DNA from: Pohlia nutans
Taxonomy: Eukaryota > Streptophyta > Bryopsida > Bryales > Mniaceae
Assembly (NCBI GenBank): GCA_022496805.1
Contig: CM040104.1
Span: 5,493,650-5,557,649 of the forward strand
Direction of reading: 5' to 3'
DNA: 64,000 bases
The position numbers and the translations under genes were made by a program. This document shows positions 44,700-57,320 of this stretch, one piece after another. The notes under the pieces are model-generated. The model did no database searches, was not told the origin of the DNA, and worked only from the letters and a program-made list of their open reading frames with translations. Within the stretch, counting starts at the first letter, position 1, and the number at the start of each line of letters is the position of its first letter.

Positions 44700-45581
44700 C
44701 TAAGAGAGATGGAAGGAGCAACTACAAGCACTCAAAGTTCAAATCCGGAGTCCCATTGCACACTCGGGGGGTGCACTCCCTCTTATATTTTGCATACACG
44801 TGCACTCAAGACCTATTTATCGGGGAGCTTTTTACCTTGCAGAAAAGATTATAAGGTATGGTATTTTTCAAAATAAAGGTAAATGCTTGTATTTTAATAC
44901 ACCCTATCAGTAATTATAATTTATTGGGGGAATCATTTAAAAATACCCTATTTTACTTATACTGCATTTTTTCTTTATACCCCAAGTAACCAATTCTTTT
45001 TACTATACCCCATTTTTTTTTTCTCGGAGCCCAACTGTCGTCTATTTTTTTTCTTACACCGCATTTTGTTTCTTACACATCATCTTTTCCTCCCGGCACG
45101 TAGGTAGAGAACATTAACTCCACATTGAATACGTTGGTTTAGTAACGTTCAAGCCAGCCACCCTGCGAAGTCATCCTTCTAAGCTTTTTCAACAGAAAAT
45201 ACCTCTTTTCATCTACTAGCACAGACCCTATCCTAAACCCGCTACCCCTAGTAATTGCTTTTACGCTATTTTACATGTATTGACTAGATAAAAGAGGCCA
45301 TTATATGTAATGGTGTTTTACATGTAAACATGTTTCACTATTTTAAAACCACCTATATTATATGTACGTTTTTTGCAAAATTTATCTACAATGAATATAT
45401 TAGACCCTATTTTTTATCGCACGTTATTTCTACGATTTTTGCCAGTACATATGGATTTGCCGAAAGTGTATCTAATGTAGAGTACTTTCACCAGAATCAC
45501 CAAGTATTAATTTTGTCCAATGTGACTCAAAATTGATTTTAAGTCACTAAAGACAACTGAAATCACAACGACATTTAGTCG
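44700..45581. other. spacer, no gene seen
   Basis: AT-rich with pyrimidine runs near 44,960-45,090. No open frame with support, no RNA gene. Confidence 0.45.
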
Positions 45582-45585
45582 TTAA

Positions 45586-46153
45586 CCCCTAACCGCCCAA
45601 CCATGCATATTTTGCATGATTTACGGATTTGAACTCCGATTTCTCATTCATCATGCACTTTTTGCAGTGTGAATTTTTTATTGAAACTTTTATGGGAAGT
45701 TAGTTTCGTGCATGTGTGATCCGATTAGAAAGGGGATGATTTGTGAAATTTTTATGCCTCATTTCATGGTGTAGTGTTCCACCCAAAATTTCGAAGATTT
45801 TAGTCTAAAAGTGCTCTTGAAAAGGTCAACTACTAAAATTAAGCAACCAAAAAATCTCCAAAAACCACTACACTTAGAGTATTACATTTCAACCCATCTC
45901 AAAAAAATTCATTATTAGATTGTCAATATCTTATTCGTAATCATATTACAAAAGAGCTTTAAATTTTAAGTTTGAAATTTTATACACAAATATTGGTGAT
46001 AGCAATTGCAAATCTAACCGTATGAATAGAATCTAAAATTCATAATGTACAACTTTTATTTATTCATCAAGTTGAAAATATCCCTCTTAGTTGCGTTTTA
46101 TACTGCATCTTTGGAAACATGCCAAATCTGAAAAGGGTAAGAACGTTTAGGGG
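45586..46153 (+). mobile_element. TTAA-flanked MITE, copy 4 (best preserved)
   Basis: TTAA on both sides (45,582-45,585 and 46,154-46,157), with ends CCCCTAACCGCCC and GAACGTTTAGGGG. It matches the copy at 18,047-18,611 over nearly its full length. The TTAA duplication and CCC start are typical of the piggyBac superfamily. No coding capacity, so it depends on a transposase from elsewhere. Confidence 0.88.
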
Positions 46154-46157
46154 TTAA

Positions 46158-46476
46158 AGACAAGTCACATGTATTAAACAAGATTTCTACTAGTGCATCC
46201 AACCTTGTTTAGGGAGCGAAATATATCCAAAAAGAAAAATTATCTTTAAAGAGAACTAAACTTGGACCTTAAACTCATTCCTTTATCGCCAATGTTGACA
46301 TATTTTCATCCACATGAGCAAATTTTCATTAAGTTAGGACGACTCATCTAAAATCTAGATGAAAGTGCTGCAATGTTTGTTTCATTAGTGCCACCTATTT
46401 GAAAAAAATGAAAAATTGCAGAAAAAACCATGCTTCCACCCTGCTATCAAAATATAATATTCATAGAGAAGAAATG
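46158..46476. other. spacer; solitary CACTA-like end at about 46,182-46,197
   Basis: GATTTCTACTAGTGCATCC looks like an inverted CACTA terminus. No partner end was found nearby. Confidence 0.4.
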
Positions 46477-46479
46477 GTT

Positions 46480-46658
46480 CACTACAAGCAAAGGTGTTGT
46501 TTCTCACTCTAGAGGATCATGTTCATTGTCGCTTTTCACTGTATACGCTTATCCTACATGATGAATCGCACTCACTGAGTCCAACCAAAAAATTGGTGAG
46601 TGCGAAGTGGCGCCGTTTGACTCACAGGAGTGAAAAGCGACGCCTTCTCCTTGTAGTG
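46480..46658. mobile_element. CACTA-type MITE with GTT target duplication
   Basis: 179 bp, with termini CACTACAAG and CTTGTAGTG. The inner arms GTCGCTTTTCACT and AGTGAAAAGCGAC also pair. The 3-bp direct repeat GTT flanks it (46,477-46,479 and 46,659-46,661). A frame running through it is spurious. Confidence 0.88.
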
Positions 46659-46661
46659 GTT

Positions 46662-47780
46662 CCAAAGCTTGACTCATTATTTTTGAGTTTTTGCCCATTC
46701 ATGACAAAAAATTAATTAAGTGGATATTGCAAGATTGCAACTGGTGGCGTCTAGTATCGCTTGGCTTGGCTTGCTACTGGAAAGCAGAGTTGTCATATTG
46801 GGCGGGACAGGAGCTCCTTTATGCTTTGTTAGCATTAGATGAAGTAGATTTTTATCAAAATACTCTGGAAATATGCTTAAATATTTTGAGAATATACTGA
46901 ACCAGCAGCACAGATTGAGCTCTGGAGGGTATAATTAGCTGGATATGCACGTACACTGGACTACACTATTGATCGATGAATGCAGGAAAGAAAGAAACTC
47001 GTGTCTGTACGTGTCGGTGGCTTCTAAGTACGTGCACGTTACGCGTTTGGCATTCATTAATTATCATCTCCCAATTGAAGGGACAAGGTCGTTTCACTTA
47101 ATTTCCCTTGCATGTGATAGTCTCGATCGTCGGTACTTCTGTCATCTGATAGTAACACAGTTAATTGGACTGTTAATTTAGGATACTGGATCATGAGCCA
47201 GGGGACCACTGAACTTCTTCCCGAAATGACCCCAACTTCATTAGGAAACACACGAAGCAAATTTCACATTATAATTTGCTGGCGACCTCAAACACAAATA
47301 CAACACGATGATGCACTGTAATTACTCGATCACACATTAACACATACTAATGTGAGCAGAGTAATCAGTCTGGGCAGGATCAAGTCTGCCCATCCATCTA
47401 GCTTTATTCATTTCACTTACTAGTGTCAACTGACTACACAATTCCTACATATATTCTTCTGCAGACAAACTTCATCAGTTGATCAGTGAAAGCTAAGTAC
47501 GTACGGCAAGCAAGTGGACTCGTTCAATACTGTATGTCACAGAGATATATATACAGTATCACCTGGCCACAAATTAACAAGTACGTCGGAGTCCAGCATG
47601 ACTGACGTACCCAATCAGCATGCTAGATCCTCGATATCTCATTGCGTATATATGCGATCAATCAACCTGAGAGATCGTTGGGGTTATGCCCACCCCTACT
47701 GTACTTGCACACAAATACCCCATACTAGCTACGCACAAATCCTGGAATAGTAAGCAATGTATTTACACCATCCACTGCAG
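46662..47780. other. spacer upstream of no assigned gene, less AT-rich
   Basis: Rich in GATC, ACGTAC and TGCATG-type words, as is common near plant genes. No open frame with support. The right part would contain the 3' end of the minus-strand peptide gene. Confidence 0.4.
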
Positions 47781-47783
47781 CAA

Positions 47784-48002
47784 TCACGTACTGTGCTTAG
47801 AACACATTCCTCCGTTTCCAATACAGCCAACCGAGCGCGAAGAAGTCATGGCGCAGTCAAATGCAGGGGCTGCATTTGCCGTGGACTGTATCACGGCATC
47901 AAACTCCGACGCACGGGCCGCCTCCACCGGCGACGCCACAGCCACCACCACCATCGCCATGAGCACCATTGTCGCAGCTGCTGAGCCTTTGCCGCGGATC
48001 AT
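47784..48002 (-). CDS. putative small secreted cysteine-containing peptide
   Basis: 72 codons from ATG 48,002 (AAGATGATC, a good plant start context); an earlier ATG at 48,104 is in frame but has T at -3 and only adds an uncharacteristic leader. A hydrophobic signal peptide (MVLMAMVVVAVASPVEA) is followed by about 42 residues with three cysteines (FDCAMT, VGCIG, GGMC) near the C-terminus. A TATA box on the minus strand (CAATATAAATAGG, about 48,164-48,177) fits transcription from about 48,140. GC content exceeds that of the surroundings, as in a real coding region. No interruption. The family is not recognised; a signalling or defence-type peptide is possible but not shown. It is the best candidate for a host gene in the window. 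Confidence 0.5.
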   Translation of the reverse strand: MIRGKGSAAATMVLMAMVVVAVASPVEAARASEFDAVIQSTANAAPAFDCAMTSSRSVGCIGNGGMCSKHST

Positions 48003-48162
48003 CTTCACCGGTTGCGCTCGAACAATTAATTCTACAAGAACCTGTAATGTGGAAGGCTGGGGTGCGTCGATCGAACTGGAGCATGCAATCAGTTGCAGTT
48101 GCATGTACAGCGGAAGCTTGATATCTGATCGAATGAGGAGATCGAAGCAACAATATTATGGC

Positions 48163-48178
48163 CTATTTATATTGAGTC
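48163..48178 (-). promoter_or_regulatory. TATA box of the small secreted peptide gene
   Basis: The minus strand reads TCAATATAAATAGGCC, about 60 bases upstream of the first ATG and 160 upstream of the preferred ATG. Confidence 0.5.
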
Positions 48179-48179
48179 A

Positions 48180-49470
48180 AAGTGGCTAAACCGGAATTTG
48201 TTGTGGACAGCCTCGTCCAATCCATATGCGGAATGATTCTAGCTCTGTAATACATTTGGCATTGAGAGCAGAACGGCGATCGATATTCAGGATACAAAGT
48301 CTTACAGACACGCATAGTTCGTGGGTCTTGGGTCTCTTTCAATGTTGAATGTTGTTCCGTCATGCAGGACTGAACACTCAATCATGCCCTCTTTCCACAA
48401 AGTTAATCTATTTACATAGAATTCTACGTGTGTACTTTTGACTTTTTAAGTCTGTTGGTGCGTTAATTAGTTTAAATGGCGGGCACATTCACAGTATAAC
48501 GAGCCAAGGAAACTGTAACCATTGATTAATTTAACGGATTATTAAGCAATAATCTTATCATTTGAATTGATAATGCAATATAAATTAGTAACTACATATA
48601 TTACATGTCATTCTATAATATACTAAAGTTTGACGATGTTTGAGAAGTTATTGGTACTCCAAAACGACTAAAATATGGACGTAACCAATCGTTAGTAACG
48701 ACTAAAATGTGCTAAAATGTTCATAATATGTTGCAAAATGTCCTTAATTTTTTCAAATATCTACATAAATTGAAGATATAATTTTCTAAACACTCATCAA
48801 GAGTCGTTAGATTTGGGCGGGGTTGGCTCGTTATATTGTGAATGCACCCTGGCACAACAAGATGGATGTATATATGCATGTATGTATGTGTGTATATGGG
48901 TATGTGTGGTGACGTTCCCGGTGACGTGTTCCTCAGCATAGTTTTGGTTGATTTGAAAGCAAGATGAAGTGATTCTGGTACTGGTTGGTGATTTCCATCT
49001 CTGTCCCTCAATCATTCATACCAACATTGATACACACTTATTCTATGCAACTTATAGTCACAACACCTAGGATTCATCTTAGCGAGTAAGGTACTAAGGT
49101 GGACGTACATAAAACCACTCAAGATCCAATTCCACCTTGGGATTGACCCAATTCCATCTCATTGCAAGTGAAAACTAAATGCAATAAGTGACAAGTGGAA
49201 TTTGGTGCAAATAAAGTGATTTTAGGTACTTCAATGAATAGAAATGGGATCACAAAATGATAATTAAGTAATTAAGACAATGATGATTAAGCTTGCAATT
49301 CAACATGGTAGTCAAGTAGACTCATTGGACGTAAATGGGTGGAATAGTGGATGTAAATGGGGCAGTTTAAAGTAGCTTGAACTCTACCAAATAATATTAT
49401 AGGTTGATTTTGAATGATTATAGAGCATTTTTGGAATGCTCATGAACCCCACCTAGAAGCAGTTTTGTAT
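48180..49470. other. spacer, no gene seen
   Basis: Contains a TATG/TGTA-rich stretch at 48,865-48,910. No supported open frame or RNA gene. Confidence 0.45.
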
Positions 49471-49474
49471 TTAA

Positions 49475-50010
49475 CCCCTAAAGGACCAATCAACCCAATT
49501 ATGCTTGATTTTTGGTCAAAGGCCCCAAAAATCAAGTGTCTTAGCTTTATTGTAGTTGGTGTTTTCATTAGATGTTTAAGTTAAGTTATGATACATCTTT
49601 TGACCGTTGGGATTGGAGAATAAACTTCATTTGAAGATTTTCCACCGATGAGAACTTTGAATTTTGAGTGTCCAAAATACAAAGGGCTTTCTAAAGATGC
49701 TTCAATCATAAGTCTCTTTTAATTTCTTCACCTTCAATTTTTTACTCCATGTAAATATAACTTTTATCTACCTTAAATATAATTTTTGATATTAAATTTC
49801 ACAAAAACATATTTATTTTGAATTTTTACCTTGTTTACATCATAAAATTTGTAAATATTCAAAATATCTTCCAATCATGTTGAAAATTTTGTCATACCTT
49901 CATAATGTCGATGATTATCTATGAAAAATTATAAATCATTCAATGTGATATTTAAAGTATGCAAATTATAGTGCTTTGACTTTTGCAAAAGAGGTGAGGA
50001 CCTTTAGGGG
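49475..50010. mobile_element. TTAA-flanked MITE, copy 5 (divergent interior)
   Basis: TTAA on both sides (49,471-49,474 and 50,011-50,014), with ends CCCCTAAAGGACC and GGACCTTTAGGGG, a perfect 13-bp inverted repeat. The interior differs from copies 3 and 4, so this is another subfamily using the same termini. Confidence 0.85.
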
Positions 50011-50014
50011 TTAA

Positions 50015-52595
50015 AGACAAACCACTTTAAAAATGGGTAGTTGCATGGTACGGTGTGCCTATTCGATGACCAAAAGAACGTGCATGCAATGCACATTTAG
50101 CATTTTTGTCAAAATCACTCTTTTTCAAAACATATTAAAACTCATTGGTGATATTTTGAACTAATTTTTCTTAACAAATGGTGAGATTGATGTATATGAA
50201 ATCTAAAGATACATTATTTATTTGTCTAAAGGTTTTACATTAAGAAATATGAATATTTGAAAGTACCCTTTTGAACAAAAAACACGATGAATATGATGAA
50301 AGTTCAATGACGATGAATATTGTGCATGATTTCTAATCTTTTTGCAGATTCAATTCAAAACCAATGTGTAATGTCTTATATAGATTACTATAATTATTTA
50401 TAATTTCTTCAAATCTTCTTTTACATGCTTAAAATGCCTAAATTCTAAAATATGTCTATATTAAGTAAAATTGCAATATAGAAAATATTTTTAAATAAAA
50501 AATTGCGGAAAGGAGTACAATAAGTAAAATTCTATGTGCACAAAGAGTCTGAAGGTTAAATTCCAAAAATTGCATTACAAACGAAGTGCATTTGTCAAAA
50601 ACAGTGCATTGTGACTGCATCAAAAATGTTACAAATGCACAAGGTTCTCTAATCTAGCAACTTATTTTTTAAAATTGAACATCACATTTGTATTTTAAGG
50701 TATGAATATTAATTACTTTTCATAGTCCTAGAAGTTTATTTCCATCCAATAATCTTCTATTGAGCTTGAAAGGTCAAAAAAAGGCCAAGAACTACAAACG
50801 TGACCAAAAAAGAGGAACAACATAGTGTGCAACTACCCAAATTCATAGAAAGTTAAAGAAAACAACAACTGATGCTAGCAATAAGTGATACGTACAAAGA
50901 CTTCGATAGGAGATTAGGTACTAGCAACATCATTCTTTGTACTAGGGTTGGTAAAATTGTTAGTTGGCACACTAATAGAAATCTTGGTTGACAGGTCTTT
51001 AATGACTAAATGTTTGTAACAACATGTTCATAATGAGTCAAAAATCACTACTAGTGGCAATCCATTTACCCTAGTTTAAGGCAACGTGGTAGAGTTTCCC
51101 CCTTTTGATTCCTAGGGTTGTATTTTGTATTCTTTGGGTTCTGCATGTTGAGTCTCATTTGGGCCAGGGTTTTTGGGCTCCATCTTGCCATGGCTTGGTG
51201 CTGGTTCTCTCTTTTCAATAAAGCTGAAGTCATGAAAATTACAATTTTTTTCAAAAATTAAAATTAAAAAATTCGCTTGGATTCAACTCCACTAAGATTT
51301 ATTTTTCCCTCATGAATTTGTGACACACTTGGTATGTCTTCCAAGACGTTTAGGTTGCTTAAATCATGAATGGTAAATTGGTAATAGGTACTACTACTAT
51401 AATCTCAATGCATCCTCTTCATACCATTGTATCAAGAGATCATTGGATAAGATACAGTCATTACACTAGAGGAGAGGGATTAGAATTGATAATGCTAGAG
51501 AGCATTAACTTTTTAGCATGTAGCATTAACTCTCTACCAAGCAGCAACGGTGACTCACTATTTGGCCTTTACATGCATGCTCAACGTCAATTTTTCTTTG
51601 CTTTTTTATTCAACTACCACATTCATCTTAAGATTCGCTCGAAGTTGCTTGCATTGAGATTATGTCCGGTAATTCAAATACAGGGAGGATTTTGAGTGAC
51701 AATCACTGGTCAGTACCTCCGTTGCCACTGCCGTGACTTGATAGGTCCTAACTTGCAGTCCTTTCCCATAATTTAGTGATTCCAAAACCACTTTATGACA
51801 TTTAGAACATTATACTACCTCGCACATAAATGGCAACTACTTTTGCTACCCATTGCATATAATATTCACGATACCTCTATGATATCCAGAAATAAACTTT
51901 GTATATTAAGGTAATACCATGATGATATCCATGGATATCACTTCATGAAGTTGCTACATATTTACAGCATGGTGAAAAAATTTGATAGATTTGATTTTCT
52001 TTTTCCGTTTATTTTACTTTGTATGTTTAGCAGCCCCATTTTTTTGGTAGAAATCTAGCGAATTTTAGCCACTTAAGGAATCGCTGCCATAATTCTCCTT
52101 GCTTTTGAATTACCTAGTCCTTAAGTGTAGGGCTAGAAGGTGGAAAATGATAATGGAAGGCTAATGGATTTGACTTTGAATTACTGACAGAGACCAAGTG
52201 AGGAAGGAAAAGTAACTTACACTTATTACACTGATTAAATAACTGATGATTTACGGCTGCAGTAAAACTCAAATCAGGCCATTACCATCAAATTATTGTA
52301 CTCACAGGGATTGTCATTTTGTCAGCCCAGGACTCACTCAGGCAGTCATGATCAGTCTGCGCTCAGTCTGAATCAGAAATCATGTTCAGTGTTTTCTCTA
52401 AGTTACCATTTTCTTCACTAGTGATTATAAAACTAGTTTTTTTTCCTTTACTACCAATTGTTACACTATTTAGTGTGGGTTACCAAAAACTGTGATGTTT
52501 TTATTAGAAGAACCCACAGTGATTATACTTAAAGTCTTAAATAATGTGGGGTTTATGTTTTTTCATTTAGTATTGCTGAACTTGAAAAGATTTGT
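50015..52595. other. AT-rich spacer, no supported gene
   Basis: A frame at 51,366-51,695 encodes 109 codons but has no recognisable domain, and its composition matches non-coding neighbours. Near 52,420 a TTCACTAGTGATTATAAAAC sequence and, at 53,220, TTACTAGTGAAGG could be the worn ends of an element around the MITE at 52,600; the flanking trinucleotides do not match. Confidence 0.4.
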
Positions 52596-52599
52596 TTTT

Positions 52600-53215
52600 A
52601 GGGTGAAAGCACGAAAAAGTGTACCACCTCTAACTATTATGACCATTCAACAATGCAGGGTTCAAAAATACATTATAAATTTGAATTTCGTAAAAAAATA
52701 AATAAAAATAAAATAAAACACCTATTGTTTTATAAAGTCTTCCAAATAAATTTGAGAAAATGATCTTCAATAAGTAGTTATAAATTTTTTATTGACTTAG
52801 ATGTGGCCAAAATTGAAAAAGTAGTTACGTACAATCAACAAAGTTGATATAAAACAAGCAAAATGTATATCAAAACATATTTTTTTCTACTTTTTTTTTT
52901 GGACAAGGACCTCAATTCTATCATTATCTCAAAGGTCATAAAAATTATATTTATGTTGAGTGTATTTAAGGCCATCAATTTTGCAACCGAGATTGGATTT
53001 AGGCATTCATTTTCAAACACTACTTTTTGTAAACTTTTTTGAAGATTTTGTTCTTGAAATTTGGGTTCAAGTACCTATAAGAACTCTAGAGGGCTTCATG
53101 AAATTAAAACCAAAATACAATATATTTTTATATAAATTTATGGCCTTTGACCAAAACAATTATGATTTTAGTATAGCAGACTAACTTTTTGGTACAGTTT
53201 TTCGTGCTTTCACCC
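52600..53215 (+). mobile_element. GGGTGAAA-type MITE, better preserved copy
   Basis: The left end GGGTGAAAGCACGAAAAA and the right end TTTTTCGTGCTTTCACCC form an inverted repeat of about 25 bp that extends to GTGTACC/GGTACAG. TTTA occurs on both sides (52,596-52,599 and 53,216-53,219) and may be the target duplication. 616 bp, non-coding, same family as 42,299-42,915. Confidence 0.85.
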
Positions 53216-53219
53216 TTTA

Positions 53220-55670
53220 CTTACTAGTGAAGGTATCTTATACTTTTATGTAACTTGAATAATGTGAAGTTTTCTAATTGAAGTTGCTTCTGTTAATATA
53301 GGTATAATTTGTTTTTTTCAATAATGTGGCCCATAAGGCTATAAGCACTATGTAGAATAAATAATATAGTGTAAACAAATGGTTGGAGTTTGTAGAAACG
53401 AATGAATTGAATAGTATTAATGTTGTTATTATTATTATTATTATTATAAATACATGGGCATTAAACACTTTCTATGATTCAATTTTTAGTAATATTTTGA
53501 ACCTTCATTTAAATATAGGTTAAAATTGTAGCAATTTATTTGCCCCTAGTCGTTTTAGAACAAAGAAGATGTTTAAATAATTTACTCTCTATATTGACGG
53601 AAGAGTTGTCAATAGCCTCAACACTTTAAATGGGGCTTTTAAATACACCAAAAATCTAAGTCATTCATTGAAAATTAATTAGTTGATAATATACATTTTA
53701 GTACATTAAAAACAAGTTTTGATTAAGAATTGGTTTTGCAAGAATGAAAAGTGAATCCTCTTCATGTTTGGAACTTCTTCTAAACTTGTCAAGACCCTTT
53801 ATTTGAATTTCAAATAAAAATAACCTCAATTGCTAATGGAAAGGAGCCTTTAGTTTTAACCATTCTAATATAAAATAAGGAAAAGAAGATGTATCTCTAC
53901 CTCTTAAATAGTACTATTTATAAAATATATTATATAATACAGATTGTGCATGGATGCATATCAAGACGCTTCTGTCATAGGAACTATTCAACACATGTCA
54001 ATATCCCAAGGCAATTAAAGAAGATTGAGTTGTTGCAAGCGTTTGATGAAACAACCTAAAGAACCCAAATCCGACTATTTGAAGCAACCTAAAGAACTTA
54101 AAACCGTCCACTTGTCATTCAATCAAAAAGCTTCTACAAGTGGGCGGAATTGAGGCATTTAGGATGCAATTAATGATAGCTTTTGTGTTGGGAAGACCAC
54201 CACCTATATGGCACCAATGGGGTATGGACTAACTTTTTTACTTTCGAAATTCATATTAAATAAGTTGTAATTGAGAGAGCAAAAAAACACTTATTTTTGT
54301 CTATTAGCCAAAAATAGTTCCAATTTATTTCAAAAATCTCCAATCCTTCCATATGTGCCTTCCATATGTTTGATGAAGTTTGGTTCAATAGACAAAATGT
54401 AGTGCATTATCTTTGCAAATTATCTTTACAATCAAACTTCCAAAAATAACTTTAGATATTTTGTAATGAATTTGAAAGCATTAACCTTTGAAAATTTGTA
54501 TAAATTACAATTTTCACTTTTAGAATTTAAAATTTAGCATAATTGGTTGAAGTTGGTTTATCTATTGTAAACTTCAAAAAAGAAAAAGAAATGATGGAGG
54601 GAACATCATTACTTTCCCCAAATAGAAAATTTTATAACACTAAGACAATGTTGAAGTGATCCACTTTGAAAACTTCTCCCGGGTGGAATTTAACTCGGAT
54701 TGACATAATTCAAATTGTGTTGGAAAGTAGACTTGATGTAGTATTTTAAAACATTTTGTATTTTCCAAAAACATTCTTTTGGTTCCGGGTAGCCTATTAG
54801 ATTCGGGCAACGACCAGAAAATGGTCGTTTGAGGGTTTAGGGGTTAAATGGACGGTTTTAGGTGCCTCCACCTTATTTATTGCAACAAGCAACTAGTCAC
54901 GTAGTCTGTGCCTTAGTATTTACCTTAGGTTTACTTTTACAACCTGTTTATACTGTTAAACCATGTAACTCCTTGAAAACGAAGCATTTTCATAGTCTCT
55001 CCCCCGTGGGGCAGAGCCGTGGAGCCAACAAAAGTTAGAGTCATGAACTGGAGAGAGCTTCTTCATAGTTCTAGATGATTTTTTTAATTCATTTCTTCTC
55101 CCCCTTTTCTTTTTAAGATCCTTCAATGAAAAATCCCTCACTGTTCCAGAAAAGCAAATTAAAGAGAAACCCCGCACATCAGTCGTGCACCTCTGAGTAC
55201 GTCACTCACCAGTAAGTTACTAGTAACTTAAGTGCTGCTAGCTGCACGGCCTAGTAAGTGAAGTGCCAGCCAGCAGTCACAGAGAAAGGGAGTCTGACCC
55301 GTCGTCCTTGCATGACAATTCCATCATCATAATCTTGTGCCACACTTTGCCCCTGCCAGCTATATGTTGTCGTTCCTGATAATGATCAGACCAAAAAAAT
55401 AAGAGTAAATCAAAATAAAAATAAAATACTTTTCAAAAGATGGGCCGTTCTGCATACTTCGAGCCCTACAGTATAACAGTAGCTTTGAGGATTCAATTCA
55501 CCTCAATTCACAAGCTTTGAGGTTATCAATTTAATTCATGGATGTGTACCCCTCATCAATTCATTCATTCCGTTGCATATAATCCTGCTTATGAAAGTCA
55601 TCTTCGTTTCAAATTGCGACATTCAAAGCTGTGAAAATTAGCACTGGTGTAGTAGACAGATACTGCCATT
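53220..55670. other. AT-rich spacer with a (TTA)n run and a solitary MITE end
   Basis: A TTA run of about 8 units lies at 53,428-53,452. GTTTAGGGGTTAAATGG at 54,835-54,850 is a right-end terminus of the TTAA-type MITEs with no visible left end. From 54,950 to 55,320 the sequence is less AT-rich, but no supported gene is seen. Confidence 0.45.
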
Positions 55671-56215
55671 TTAACAAACGTGAGGTTGTTTATACTAACG
55701 AAAAGAGGGTGTTTGGATCGATCAAAGCAACGTTTTGATTTAAGAAGAATAACTTCGGTGAATGAAGAGCCTAGTAACACATTTCAACAATGTGAGGTTG
55801 ATTACATTAATCAAAAAGGTGGTGTTTGAATCCGGGCAACTTTTTCGATTTAAAGAAATAAGTTTGTTCTAAAGATCAGCGTGAATGAAGAGTCTATTGA
55901 GAGTCGCTGTACTAACTACGTCACATCAATACAGTTCAACAAATTTGAGGTTGTTTGTACTAATCAAAGCAACTTTCTGATTTAATTAAGAAGAAAAACT
56001 TTGGTTCTAAGATGAATACAAATGAAGAATCTTTAATTGGAAGTTTCACTACTAACTACGCTGCATGAACGTAGTTTATCAGACGTGAGGTCAATAATAT
56101 GTTATACTAATCAAAAACTAAGGTGGTGTTCAGTTCAAAGCAACTTTCTGATTTAGGAAGAATAACTTCAATCCTAACATCAGTGTGAATGAAGAGTCTG
56201 TTCTACTAACTACGC
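55670..56215. repeat. four degenerate tandem copies of a ~115-150-bp unit
   Basis: Units begin near 55,673, 55,786, 55,937 and 56,078 with CAACAAACGTGAGGTTGTTT-like sequence. They contain AAAGCAACTTTCTGATTTA and GTGAATGAAGAGTCT, and most end with ACTAACTACG. Spacing varies from 113 to 151 bases because of indels. Confidence 0.8.
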
Positions 56216-56269
56216 TACATAGCGATCTTTCTTCATATCCATACTGACCTTGATTATTCTCACTTAACA

Positions 56270-57320
56270 CCACGCCGAGATCGAATTACAGAACTAGTTG
56301 AGTTTGATTAATTTCATGAGAACGTCAAGACTTTCCAGGCTAGCATTTGAATTGATTGCCACCGACTGCAAGTCAATCCAATCATGTGCTCAGGATCATT
56401 CTGTTCCAGTCAGTCATTACCTTTTGAAGAACCGGAGAGCCATATATATATCTGGGTCCACATCGATTCAACTTCAGTAACCATTACATGACTTTAATTT
56501 TCAAAAGTCGATATATCAGGTGTAAATATCGATCAACGAAATGCTTCAGAAACCTCTCCGATATTATTCTCACTTACTAGTTAGTACCACGCCGAGATCG
56601 AATTACAGAACTAGTCAAGTTTCATTAATTGCATGAGAACGACGAAACCTTTCCAGGCGAGCATTTGAATTGATTGCAACCGACTGAAATTCAGTTCAAT
56701 CCAATCATCTCCTCAGGATCTGTTGCAGGCCTTTTGAAGAACCAGGGAGCCATATATATATCTGGGTCCACATCGATTCAACTTCAGTAGGGCTCCATTA
56801 CATGGTCCCAGATCGACTAGCCTTTAATTTTCAAAAGTCGATCTGGTGTAAATATCAATCAACCAAATGAATCATTTACAAAGTAGTGTATCATACAATA
56901 AATAGAATAACCGGAATCAACTTCAGTAGCCATTACATGCTCTGAGACGAACGTTACGCCTTTAATTTTCAAAAGTCGATCAGGTGTAAACATATGAATC
57001 CGTTTCCTGCTATATTTCTCACTTTGGGAGTACAAGTTAGTACCACGACGAGACTTATAGAACTAGTCGAGTTTAATTAATTGGATATATGCATGAGAAC
57101 GTCAAGATCGACTTTCCAGGCGAGCATTTGAATTGATTGCCACCGACTTACAAACTGAAATTCAATCCAATCATGTGCAGCACAGGATATATCTGTTCAC
57201 TGCCTTTTGATGAACCGGAGAGCCATATATATATCTGGGTCCACATCGATTCAACTTCACGCCTTTCATTTTCAAAAGTCGATCAGGTGTGAATAATGAT
57301 ATCGATCAACCAAATGAATC
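56270..57320. repeat. three tandem copies (plus a partial) of a ~300-450-bp unit
   Basis: The blocks AGTTTGATTAATTTCATGAG, TTCCAGGCTAGCATTTGAAT, GAGAGCCATATATATATCTG and GGTCCACATCGATTCAACTT recur in the same order at about 56,290, 56,600 and 57,060. An extra partial copy of the tail lies near 56,900-57,000. Copies are well conserved, so the expansion is fairly recent. It lies 3' of a possible minus-strand transcript starting from the TATA-like CTATAAATATAC at about 57,556. Confidence 0.85.

Noticed and set aside
52419..53228. CACTA element bounded by CACTAGTGA and TTACTAGTG around the GGGTGAAA MITE
   Set aside because: The flanking trinucleotides are inverse (CTT and AAG), not direct repeats, and the arms do not pair beyond about 10 bases.
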